Assembly: GCA_010015655.1 (NCBI GenBank)
Contig: ML976658.1
Span: 528,166 to 592,165, forward strand
Origin: Bimuria novae-zelandiae CBS 107.79
Lineage: Eukaryota > Ascomycota > Dothideomycetes > Pleosporales > Didymosphaeriaceae
Length of the DNA: 64,000 nucleotides
Direction: 5' to 3'
Part shown: positions 21,977-31,746 of the stretch, in pieces
Numbering within the stretch: position 1 is the stretch's first letter
How the letters are laid out: every line of letters begins with the position of its first letter
The notes under the pieces: generated by a model
Seen by the model: only the letters and a program-made list of their open reading frames with translations
Databases searched by the model: none
Told to the model about the DNA's origin: nothing
Translations under genes and position numbers: made by a program

Positions 21977-22612
21977 CTAATTACCAGCGCCCGTAGGCTC
22001 AGCTTTCTGATTGACACAAACTTTCTCATCGAACACTGTCTTCCTGATCACCAAAGTAAGCTTCTGCTGCGGGTCATCTCTCTGCGTTCCAGGAGCGCTG
22101 AGCGCCTGGCAAGAGTGGCAACTATTCGCGTAATTCGCATGGCCACGAGCAACGCACTTTGGCCATCTCTTTTCTCCGTCGTATGACCCAAAGAAAGCCT
22201 GCACGTCCACGCCCGCATGCGGCTCCCTTCGCTTAAAATCTTGACCCGAAAGTATCTCCACCGCATTTTTGACCGTAACGGCACCCTCGTATCGCTTCCG
22301 CCGGATCCAATCGCGCAAATCATGGAAAAAAAAAATAGTCTGCTTCCGCCTCGAGTTTTTTGTAGAGTGTGTAGTCGAAGCCCGTCTCCTTCGTCCAGAA
22401 AAGCGGGAATTGAAGGGGCGCCGCATGAAGTTTAAGACGTGGTGGAAGGTGTCGAGATCCCCGTCGACGAAGAATGAGCCGTCATATTACTTGTCGAGAC
22501 AATCGTCCCATCGTGCTAACAGGTTTTGTACATATGGGGATGTTGCGAGGGTGGCTTTGTGGGTGGTGTATTTGACACCGGAGACGTCTAATGTGACAAG
22601 GTGGTATGGCAT
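21977..22612 (-). pseudogene. BTB/POZ-domain protein, disrupted
   Basis: From ATG 22612 the frame reads as a BTB/T1-type domain: LVTLDVSGVKYTTHKATLATSPY, then DGSFFVDGDLDTFHHVLNFMRR. The C-terminal part has HDLRDWIRRKRYEGAV and a Cys-rich end. Lesions: TAA at 22487-22489 within the domain, and two compensating frameshifts. One is near 22405; the other lies in an A10 run on the plus strand (22326-22335). Between them the original frame reads WTKETGFDYTLYKKLEAEADYF. BTB proteins of this kind usually act as adaptors. It directly borders a small AT-rich island, so repeat-linked mutation may have contributed. A partly functional product seems unlikely. Confidence 0.8.
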
Positions 22613-22779
22613 GAAGACGCTATATGTGAGGTTGTAAGATTGGGTAAAAATGGAATGATGTGGGCTTGTTTGTTTACGTGCATGAGGACGTGTTGTGGTG
22701 GGGTGTTCTTGAGCACCGGAAACTCCACCTGCATGGTAGGCTGCACGTGGTTAGCGAACATTCAGCTGTTCTATAATGG

Positions 22780-23110
22780 GTCTAGTATTACTGAATATAT
22801 GTATAATAATTCTACACTAATATCTATGTATACATCTTTAATTTTTGGAAGGATTTTAAAAAAAAAAAAAAATTATATATAAATAGAGGTCGACTGCCTC
22901 AAAAAATCCAAAAAAAAAAAAAAATTATACTGAATTAATCATATATTAAGTTTTTAAATTTTTAAATCTTTTTTTAAAAAAATAAAAGATTCTATATATC
23001 AGGTTTATAATTTAAGATTTGATATACTATATAGATCGCCAGGGCAGGCCTACTTACCCTATCCCTAACACGCGCGCGAGTGTTAAGCCCGTGTATTATA
23101 TACAGTATTA
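22780..23110. other. small AT-rich island
   Basis: Abrupt shift to very AT-rich, TpA-rich sequence with poly-A and poly-T runs, ending in a short GC patch (ACGCGCGCGAG). It looks like the RIP-degraded stub of a repeat. No terminal repeats or coding remnants are identifiable. Confidence 0.7.
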
Positions 23111-23136
23111 ACGCCGTGTGGCTCAGCGTTACTGGA

Positions 23137-23451
23137 CTAGTTTCGTTGCATATAGTTACTGCAGGACTTGATTATAATGCATAGTAGAAAGAGGCGGCGC
23201 CAGTAGAACATCAACGCGACCGAACGGTCGACAATGTCACCTGTCATTATATTATAGCCCAGTTCTTCCAATACCTTCTCATTTTGCAACGTGCTTGACC
23301 TACCATTCGATTTCATCTCAAAGTTTTTGAATACTGCTCTGGGACGGTAGAGAATCACTTCTATACAGGGCGATACGGAACTACTTAAAAAAACATATAC
23401 AACGATTCCTGCTGCCTCCTCAGAAATATTGAGACCAACTACCCTTGTCAT
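23137..23451 (-). other. unrecognised 104-codon open frame
   Basis: ATG-initiated frame beside the AT-rich island, with an amphipathic start (MTRVVGLNISEEAAG) and a hydrophobic, Cys-containing end. No domain recognised. It may be a fragment of a gene cut by the island or chance. Confidence 0.2.
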
Positions 23452-23605
23452 CCATCATACACGCATCACGTCCTAACATACTTGCTTCCCCCGTTTAGAA
23501 ATAGCTGCTAGATTCCCTTTTCTCTCCTCCTGCCCTATCCCGTGCCTACTGTACTATCCCTCCACCCTCCCCTCCACCCTCCCTCCGTCGCCTCTATATA
23601 CGCCC

Positions 23606-24133
23606 CTACAACCCCATAACCACCTTATTCCCACTCTGGAAAAACGGAATCAGCGTCAGCTTTTCCACCTTCCACCCACCCTCCTTTCGTACCACGCCCG
23701 CAGCCGCGAGATTCCCCATTAAATACACATTACCCGTGTTGGAAGAAGGTTTGAACAGCTCCTTGTGGTGGTACGCCAACACATACGCCGTGACATTCGC
23801 CCTCCCCTCCCCTCCTCCCCCTACCTCTTCAACCTGCACATTAGCCAGATTATGCATCGTCGTCATTTTTAAAGAGGATAACAACGATGGGACGATGACA
23901 TCCTGGCCAACCAGCGGAACCGGCGCGCCGATGCCGATAGACGCAAAGGCCGTGCCGTCGAAAACGAGATCCTCTGTTGTTGATAAGAGTAGGAGCGGGG
24001 CGGATTTGAGGTCGAGAGCGCGGTAGAAGGCGTATAGGGGTGCGGCGATGGCTTCGTGCGAGGAGGGGCCTGCTGGAGTAGCGTATACGTGGAGGGCAGC
24101 GGAGGCGAGAGTGAGGAGGGTGGGGAGTTTCAT
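23606..24133 (-). CDS. secreted SnoaL-like (NTF2-fold) protein
   Basis: Intronless, 175 codons from ATG 24133. A signal peptide (MKLPTLLTLASAALHVYA) is followed by a compact domain with the SnoaL/NTF2-like pattern: an N-terminal helix (HEAIAAPLYAFYRALD), STTEDLVFDGTAFASIG, then alternating strands including ANVTAYVLAYHHKELF and a final GGWKVEKLTLIPFF strand. NTF2-like folds bind small hydrophobic ligands or act as polyketide cyclases; no specific role can be assigned. It stands alone, with a 13-bp minisatellite about 45 bp upstream of its start. Confidence 0.75.
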   Translation of the reverse strand: MKLPTLLTLASAALHVYATPAGPSSHEAIAAPLYAFYRALDLKSAPLLLLSTTEDLVFDGTAFASIGIGAPVPLVGQDVIVPSLLSSLKMTTMHNLANVQVEEVGGGGEGRANVTAYVLAYHHKELFKPSSNTGNVYLMGNLAAAGVVRKEGGWKVEKLTLIPFFQSGNKVVMGL

Positions 24134-24176
24134 GGTGATTGAGATATTGAGAGGGGTGGTGGATATGCGTTCCTGG

Positions 24177-24300
24177 GATTGAGGTTGAGGATTGAGGTTG
24201 AGGATTGAGGTTGAGGATTGAGGTTGAGGATTGAGATCGAGGATTGAGGTTGAGGATTGAGGTTGAGGGTTGAGGTTGAGGATTGAGGTTGGGGTTGGGG
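24177..24300. repeat. 13-bp minisatellite (GATTGAGGTTGAG)n, about 9 copies
   Basis: Nine head-to-tail copies, with one variant unit (GATTGAGATCGAG) and one GGTTGAGGTTGAG, lying in the immediate upstream region of the SnoaL-like gene. Strongly strand-asymmetric (no C on the plus strand apart from one unit). Confidence 0.97.
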
Positions 24301-24336
24301 GTGTAGATATATTTATATGCTAATTACTGTACAATA

Positions 24337-24700
24337 CTACGGGTTGGCTCTTTCAGGCGTGCGTGCGTTGGTGAGGATAGCGTTCTGCGGCTTTCGCGCG
24401 ACTTGAATGTGGGCGGGCGGCGCGCAGCTGGGCGTGGTTGGCGTCGCATCGCTGCCTCGAAGTGGTGAGGACGTGTGGTGTTGGTGGAGGAGTGCATGGA
24501 TTTCGTCCGAGATCGCTTCGTCCGACAAGGTCTCGCCAAGCATCGCAACGCTCCCGTATAGTAAGGTAGCAGCTGTGTGTTTGTAAGCAGGTGTTGTGGT
24601 GTGTACATTCTCGGGCCCGAAAGGCTCGTCGTTGCGGTTGAACAGTGCAAGGACGTCAACCTTTCCGTACGATGAAACATAAAGTTGAAATCTCTCTAAA
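24337..24700 (-). other. unrecognised coding-like segment downstream of HEM13
   Basis: A minus-strand frame, open from just after a TGA near 24712, has convincing protein composition (YVSSYGKVDVLALFNRNDEPF, HTTTPAYKHTAATLLYG, MLGETLSDEAISDEIHALL) and ends at 24337. The only ATG in frame is at 24543, giving 68 codons. The upstream part would need an exon that overlaps the HEM13 3' end. It may be a truncated gene relic or a small gene starting at 24543. Family not recognised. Confidence 0.4.
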
Positions 24701-24755
24701 TGCCCTCCTGATGTTCAAATTTTTGTGTATAATATTGGCACATTTGGTGGTACAT

Positions 24756-26069
24756 TTACACCCAGTCTCTGGGGTTCTTCAACACTTCCAACAGCCTCTC
24801 TTCCCGGCTACCCTTCTCGGGCTCGTGCATGTACTGCCACCTCGCCGTGAGCGGCAAGCTCATCAAGATGCTCTCCACTCGTGAGCCGGGCGTGTTCAAG
24901 CCAAATGCCGTTCCTCGGTCGTGCACAAGGTTGAACTCCACATAGCGCCCTCTCCTGAGCTGCTGCCACTGCTTCTGCTCCTCTGTGAAGGGCATATCCT
25001 TCCTCCTATTGATGATGGGTAGGTAGGAAGGTAGGAAAGCCGATAAGCAGTCCTGCACGAAAGAGAACAGCTGCTCTTGGTCCTTCTCCGTCTCGTCGAG
25101 GTCGTCAAAGAAGATACCACCGACACCGCGTGTTTCGCCGCGGTGCTTATTGTTGAAGTACTCATCGCACCACTTTTTGAAGCGCGGATAGTAGCCCTTG
25201 TCATGCTTGTCGCAGGCCTGCTTGACCGTGTTGTGGAAATGTATCGCGTCTTCGTCGAACAGATATGAGGGTGTCAGATCGCAGCCGCCGCCGTACCACC
25301 ACGCGTTCGTGTTGCCTTGCTCGTCCGCCGTCTCGAAGTAGCGGTAGTTGAGATGCACGGTCGGCGCCATGGGGTTCTTCGGGTGCAGGACCATGCTCAG
25401 CCCGCTGGCGAAGAACTCCAACGAGTCCACGGTGGGGTCGAGCGCCTTGTGGTTGGCGCGCATCTTTGCGATGGCAGCCTTCGGCAGACGTCCGTATACG
25501 ACCGAAATGTTCACGCCAGCCTTTTCGAACACGTTGCCGTCCTGCAGCACACAGCTGATGCCTCCTCCTCCCTCGGGTCGCTGCCACGAGTCTGCCACGA
25601 ACTTTTTGCCATCCACTTTCTCGAGCTCTGCGACGATCTCCTTCTGGTGCTGCTTTATAAACTGTTCCATGCGCAGGCGCATCGGCGACTGCTCCGAGAC
25701 ACCATTCTCGCGCTTCAGTACGGAATCTTTCTCGGCGATGGATGGTGCGTCGGCTTTGTAGACGGTCCTGTCCGTGTACTGTGGCAATATTAGAGATGGA
25801 AGCATGTTTTGGAGGACTAGGCGCACCATGGAGTAGATTATAGCTCCCAAGAAGGGTAGCGTCAGCAATCGTATCCTGTTCGGCCATTTGCTAGGCTTGG
25901 GATTCTGCCATTCCTCCAATGGGTCTCGCTTTGGCTTTGGAGGACCGTCTGACATGCATCTCCTCGGCCTCGGCGTGAAGAAGTTCGGTTGTAAGGAGCG
26001 TCTGGGGGCATAGCTCTGCGGGAGCGCGAGAGCTCGAAAGGCGCGCGTGGATGGCCGAAAAGGTGGCAT
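24756..26069 (-). CDS. HEM13: coproporphyrinogen III oxidase (oxygen-dependent)
   Basis: Intronless, 437 codons from ATG 26069 (an upstream GTG-opened extension lacks ATG). The N-terminus is basic and Ser/Arg-rich ([20 protein letters not shown]) and precedes a hydrophobic segment ([15 protein letters not shown]), suggesting mitochondrial targeting or anchoring, whereas yeast Hem13 is cytosolic. Family signatures: [65 protein letters not shown], and [17 protein letters not shown]. It converts coproporphyrinogen III to protoporphyrinogen IX in haem synthesis. The C-terminus [10 protein letters not shown] is typical and full length. Confidence 0.96.
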   Translation of the reverse strand: MPPFRPSTRAFRALALPQSYAPRRSLQPNFFTPRPRRCMSDGPPKPKRDPLEEWQNPKPSKWPNRIRLLTLPFLGAIIYSMVRLVLQNMLPSLILPQYTDRTVYKADAPSIAEKDSVLKRENGVSEQSPMRLRMEQFIKQHQKEIVAELEKVDGKKFVADSWQRPEGGGGISCVLQDGNVFEKAGVNISVVYGRLPKAAIAKMRANHKALDPTVDSLEFFASGLSMVLHPKNPMAPTVHLNYRYFETADEQGNTNAWWYGGGCDLTPSYLFDEDAIHFHNTVKQACDKHDKGYYPRFKKWCDEYFNNKHRGETRGVGGIFFDDLDETEKDQEQLFSFVQDCLSAFLPSYLPIINRRKDMPFTEEQKQWQQLRRGRYVEFNLVHDRGTAFGLNTPGSRVESILMSLPLTARWQYMHEPEKGSREERLLEVLKNPRDWV

Positions 26070-27128
26070 GTTGAGAGCGATTGCAGGTGGAAAAGGAAAG
26101 GAAGCTACGATGCACCCATTGATAAGAAGGAGCGAGGGATGCACCTGCTAAAATTGCGGGCTTTGGCTGTTTTGGGCGCTGTGGTGAGAGAAATATTAAA
26201 AGTTGTTAATCTCACACCACGGTCGGAACATGCAGCTATGCTTTCTACCGAGGGGCGCCGAATCACGTGTCGCATCTATGACCTCCGGAGACGCATTGTG
26301 GAGCCATGATCTCCGATGCAATGTGGGAACTTGGTATGTGAAGCTACTGCTAATGCACGGAGTGTTTGACTGACACACTTTGCGTACCTCAAAAAGATTT
26401 GGGGTGAAGGCTAAGAACGCAGCGTCTCTTCGTCTTGGCCTCAAGAGCTCAACAATCCAGCAGCCTGAGTCAACCTATTTAGGAGATAGATAGATGGGAG
26501 CCTGCTGGTCGAGCCATCTGTAAGCTACTGCGTCCAAGTGTTCACCAACGTGTCTTCTCACTGCGCAGAGCAAACGCTGTTGCCTGTCCAAACGAGCCTG
26601 CTAGCTCTCCAAGCACCTGAGAAGACAAAAGAAGTAGAATAATACACAGTGAAGCCTTCTCGCCGTATATATCAATGAGTCAACAGCCATGAGGTCACGA
26701 GCAGTTGCGCAACTGACTACGGTCGGGGTTCGGGCGCTGGGATGGCGGGCGCACAGCCATGTTCGCAACAAAGAGTCACCCAGGCAGGTTGAGACAAAGG
26801 GCGGTGCAATACATGACGAGCTCGCGCGGTGAACGACTGATTCACTAGCCGACCCTCTCTGGCCACTGTCGTTGTGCAGGTAAAGAGGTAAAGGTACCGC
26901 GCTGGCAGGTGCCGCCCAACTGCTGGGTAACTGACTAAGCCGTGACCACCTGCGCCCCGCCCTCTTGCTGCCTACATATAGTCGCCCTGCCCTCACCGCC
27001 GCATCGCCTCAACACCTTCGCCTCCCGCTCTGCCCAACGATCCACCCACACCGAAACACTTGACTACTCCGTGCTCCTGCATGTCCGAGAAATCCACGAC
27101 TACACCCACGACCACCGATACCACCAAG
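26070..27128. other. divergent upstream region of HEM13 and ATG8
   Basis: About 1 kb between divergent starts. A CT-rich leader precedes ATG8. An additional in-frame ATG for ATG8 lies at 27081. No other exon is supported. Confidence 0.5.
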
Positions 27129-27590
<462 letters not shown>

Positions 27591-28386
27591 GTGCCCGCCA
27601 CTCCCGGTCCCTCTTCCTACTTTTTTCCCGCTTCACGATGACGGACTTTTGGCGTTCTTGGGTTCATGATAGGCATTTATATATCACGCACTACACTATG
27701 GGAGGAAGAGGCTGCGGGACGACTGTCGCGTGTAGCGCTCGGCAATAACTAGCCGCACGTCGAGGTAGTCATCGTGCCAGTTTCTGTCATTCTTGCGGCT
27801 GTACGAACGAGCAGAGGCTCAGCAGATATCGTGGCTGGGCAGCTACTATTAGTGGCATCCAGATTGTAATGGCATGCTTCGCGTCCAGTAGCTCCCTGGT
27901 ACTCCTGCTTTCCCCACCTATAGTTCAAACGAAGAGGACTTGATCCAAAAAGTGCATCTGTTCCCGACCCCGTGAACGCTTGAAACCCCACGTACCTACT
28001 GATCACTCAGCGTGACATGCATCTGAAACAATGACGCCATCGGATGAGCTGACCGCGATAGTCACCCCACGGACGATGTGAGCGAACACGGTAGAAAATC
28101 ATTTGTTAGTATAGAGCTCCCAAAAGAGCTTAATCAAGCTTAACAACAGCGAACGTTTAGATGGTACCTGCGTGCCATCACACCAAATCGTGGGGTAGCC
28201 AGCTCACGTCCCACGCTCAGGACTGTGCGTGCATATTCCTCGGCAGCCGCACAGCGCCAGAGCTACACGCCCGACGCGACGCGCAGCTTGACAAAGTTTA
28301 TCTGCACTTTCTACCGCATCCGCCTTCTCCCACACTAAACCACACTGCATAACCTTCAAAGCCCGCTCTGGGAGACTCTGCGCACA
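27591..28386. other. intergenic
   Basis: About 800 bp between ATG8 and NCE101. No gene, RNA or repeat recognised. Confidence 0.5.
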
Positions 28387-28706
28387 ATGGCGTACCAGTA
28401 CATCATCTCTAGGTCTGCAATCCCTCTTCCTCCCCCTTCCAGCCCCTCCTGCACCCTTCGAACCTCCCTCCTTCCCTAAAATGTGGAGGAGAATGTAAGC
28501 GTGTGTGTGTGTGTGTGTGTGTGTGTGCTAATATAAGTGGTTACAGACGTCTCGACCCCATCTTCGCCATTTCAATCGGGCTCGCGGCCGCCGCGACGCG
28601 GATTCACAGAGAGGAGAGGGAGAAAGGGCGGGGCGTTGGGGAGACGTTAGAGGTGGCGAGGAGGAGGTTTGGGATATGGTGGGAGGGTGGACAGGGAAAG
28701 AAGTAA
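28387..28706 (+). CDS. NCE101: NCE101-like small membrane protein
   Basis: Two exons (28387-28412 and 28547-28706) give 61 codons: MAYQYIISRRLDPIFAISIG, a single short hydrophobic segment (FAISIGLAAAATRI), then a charged tail (REEREKGRG) and VARRRFGIWWEGG. The ISR-x-LDP-x-FA block and length match the fungal NCE101 (non-classical export) family, small proteins first linked to secretion without a signal peptide. The 134-nt intron holds a (GT)n run and a TGCTAAT branch site. The ends of the donor and acceptor were chosen to rebuild the conserved Arg-Arg-Leu-Asp-Pro. Confidence 0.85.
28500..28527. repeat. (GT)n microsatellite inside the NCE101 intron
   Basis: Uninterrupted GT dinucleotide run of about 14 units lying between the donor and the branch site. 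Confidence 0.95.
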
Positions 28707-29149
28707 ATGTTAAGACAGAGGATGGACAAGTTGTGAGCATGGCTGGCGACAGAATTAGCCATTCCTGCGGCGAAGCGAAACGAGGCTCCATGCCATCATG
28801 ACTTCGGTGCGAGGACGACGATGAAGATACCCAGGCGAAAATTAAAAGAGCAGGCTGTGGAGGTGTCACAGTGACTTCACCTACGAAGAGTGATGCGAGA
28901 GGAATTCTGACATTTCCCAACAAGGGTGAAGCAGCTACATCTATGGCTTACCCGCTCTGAGAACGTATGCAGAGAAGCAGTAGTGCAGCACGGACAGCTT
29001 GCTCATCCCAGCTATCGTCCATGTCCGCGCACTGTTCCATTCACGGGCCACGAATTTCCCCACCACCGAGAACGAACCTGGACGACTAACAGTACCCATC
29101 GCATTCAATGTAAAACACACCGAGGGAAAAAAAAAAAATCTTATATCTC
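28707..29149. other. intergenic
   Basis: 3' flank between the convergent NCE101 and monooxygenase loci. A poly-A run (about 29128-29139) may relate to 3' end formation. No gene seen. Confidence 0.5.
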
Positions 29150-30599
29150 CTATGCTCGATTCTCCAGCGCTTTGACAGCACTTGCAATATGCGCATCTAG
29201 GTCAAAATCATAGATGAAGCTCCACCAATCCTTCAACGCCTCTCTCATCCTCCCCGGATCCAAACCCACATCCTCATCGATCCCGCTCAGGATCCTGCCC
29301 GTTTGCCGACTCGACTTCGCAATGCGTTGCGTCCGCGGCCGTCGGGCCTCGTTGTACACATGAAGGAGGCGGGGAATCTCGTCCGGCGAAATGATCTTCG
29401 CGAAAAGGCCTCCTAGAATGACGGCGTCCTCGAGGGCCATAGCGGCGCCGCTGCCCTGCCAGGGCGCCATCGCGTGCGCGGCGTCGCCGGCGATACACAC
29501 GTGTCCGTTGACATACGTGGGGGCGTCGAGGTGCTCGTATGTAGCGTACGCAGCTGGATCCGCTTGATCCAAGAGTAGCTATACAACCGCCCCCCCTTAA
29601 CGTCAGCCTTGCCAACTACCGTCTCCCATCACATCCCCCACCCTCTATCTTTATACAAACACCCAAATACGAATTGTCAACTCACCTCAATCATCCCCGC
29701 CTTAACCCATTCCTCCCACCCCTCATAAACCCCCTCCAAATACGCCCGGTCGACAGCTTTACGCCGCTCCCCACCCTCCCTCGTCCACGGCGCGATAGTC
29801 GTCCCAATACACTGCACCATCTCCCCACCCGCCGCCAAATCATGAATCACAATCCCCCTCCGGCCCCACCCAGCCATACTGCCTATCCTCCTCGAACCAC
29901 TGCGCGCCCAGCTTCTCCCTAGCTTTTGCCGTCGGTACCATGTTAATCGTGCCCACCCAGCCGACCGGCACCGGCATGGGCGCTGGATGCGCGGGGGGAA
30001 GCACGTGCGAGCGGACGAAGCCGAAGATGCTGTCGGCGCCGATAAGGGCGTCGGCGGGGGTGGAGGTGTTGTCGGAGAAGTGCAGTGTTAGTGGGCGGGA
30101 AGTAGCCTCCTCTATGCGAACGAGCTTCTTGGAAGCGTGCATGTTCTCCGGCGGTATAGGGGCTAGCAACTCACGCAGGAGGTCGGCGTGGTGCATAGTC
30201 TTTCCTGGACGCTCTTCGGCGACGTCGAGGACTTTTGTGCCAGCGTGGGGTCCGGCGCCCTTTCATATCGTCAGTCCTCCATTCCACCACTCTCCCGGGG
30301 AGGAGGGGCGTGTAAGTTAGGGGAGTGGGGCGAACGTACTATCATAACCCTCGACGAATTCACCTTCACGGCTCCCGCGCGGGCGAATAGGTCGTCCACA
30401 TCGTCTCCCACGATGACCTTCAGAGCGCGCTGTGCATTGATCGCCATGACGACGCCCATGCCGCGCTCGGAGAGAACTCGGGGGCGGACTCGTAGACGTG
30501 GACGTCTAGGTGGGGATAGGGTAATAGAGCCCTTGCGATGGCCGCGCCCGCGAGGCCGCCGCCCGAGATAGCGACGCGGATTTTGGGCGGTGTCGACAT
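29150..30599 (-). pseudogene. FAD-dependent monooxygenase (salicylate-hydroxylase-like), frameshifted
   Basis: Three exons (30599-30340, 30259-29686, 29578-29150) with canonical sites outline a class A flavin monooxygenase: the FAD fold start KIRVAISGGGLAGAAIARALL, DALIGADSIFGFVRSHVL, and GDAAHAMAPWQGSGAAMALEDA near the C-terminus. Two frameshifts lie in slip-prone runs: an extra TC unit in a TCTCTC tract near 30470 that breaks the conserved EFS-ERGMGV junction, and an extra G in a G5 run near 29854-29858 that breaks WVGPEG-IVIHDL. Together they restore the total frame (+3). The intact enzyme would hydroxylate a phenolic ring using NAD(P)H. Recent pseudogene or homopolymer sequencing errors. 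Confidence 0.8.
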
Positions 30600-31746
30600 G
30601 GGGGGTTGATATTTGGCGAACGGGGTTCTCGTGAGGTGGAGGTTACCTGTGGTGCTAACTACAGAAGTGGTACAGAATGCTGGCGCTTTTATATACAAGA
30701 TGCGCGGCTCCACACGTCGCGGCCGTGAACTGTGCCCTTTGCCAAGTGTATATAAGCACACTCGAGGTACTTCTGTGGCACCGGAGTCAGACTGGTATAT
30801 ACGGTTCAGGCATTTTTGCATGCTTGGCCTAAGCTAGGCCTCGCTGTATGGCAGATACCTGTGCTTATGTGAACTATTGCTCTGCATTACTATACCTTCA
30901 CGAATGCCCGGGACTTCGGTCGTACAAGATCGTCACAGAGAAGCCCGGATGTAAGAATTTGGTTGGACGATTTTGATGAGTCAAATCGAGCAAAGATAGC
31001 CGAAACTCTTGCTGTGCCGCAGCAAGACCTCGGAATGGATCTGATCGCATGCAGTAGCACCGTTCGAGCAACCTCTCCTAGGTTCTGTGCTTAAATGATT
31101 TATAACAATATTCACTGTTAGTGCACTGACCGACAATGTGGATACAAATTATAACAGTATGGAAATATTCTTCTTTCGGAAGCGAATCTGGCAAGGCATT
31201 ACGACAAATCCTACCCATAGTGTAATGTTAGGAATAGGGTTTGGTGTTTCCGCCGTGGTGTTTCTGTAAACTCGATCGCGTAGGGGTAACGTGGGAGATT
31301 AGCAGAGATATAAAAAATGGAAACGGATAGGTGTTCACTATTCGTACGGCCCGTTATGTGTTGCTGATTGTTATCGTAAGTGTTTACGGCGAGCTTATAC
31401 TTTTCCATTTTTCTTGTATGAATATAGTGTGAGTGATTAGGCTGAGCGCGCAGTTTTGGCTTCCACGTGCGGCAGCCTCATCCATTGATTTGCGGATACG
31501 TTCTCACAAGACCGCGTAAAGCGCCGAGTACGGTAGCACACTATAGAGCTAACGATGCAACGATTTCGGTGCATAGCACGTTGTCCTAATTGGTACTCTA
31601 TTTACACATGTATTTCATCTCCAATGACGTGCGATCAATGGCAACGAGTGCTCTACGTCTCCGGAAGCCTCAGCATCTTGACAACGCAAGTAGCGCTGCA
31701 TCTGCACAATTGTCATACCGTCTCTCCCCTAAAGCCTAGCTCCAAG
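30600..31746. other. intergenic
   Basis: About 1.1 kb with no supportable gene. A 65-codon minus-strand frame (31211-31408) has no recognisable features. TATA-like TATATA elements lie near 30693 and 30762 upstream of the monooxygenase. Confidence 0.45.

Noticed and set aside
18067..24133. Secondary-metabolite gene cluster around the O-methyltransferase
   Set aside because: No polyketide synthase, peptide synthetase, terpene cyclase or cluster regulator is present nearby.
24177..24300. Possible telomere-like repeat
   Set aside because: The unit is GATTGAGGTTGAG, not TTAGGG, and it is internal.
31211..31408. 65-codon minus-strand frame from an ATG
   Set aside because: No domain, hydrophobic segment or splice support; length is within chance expectation.
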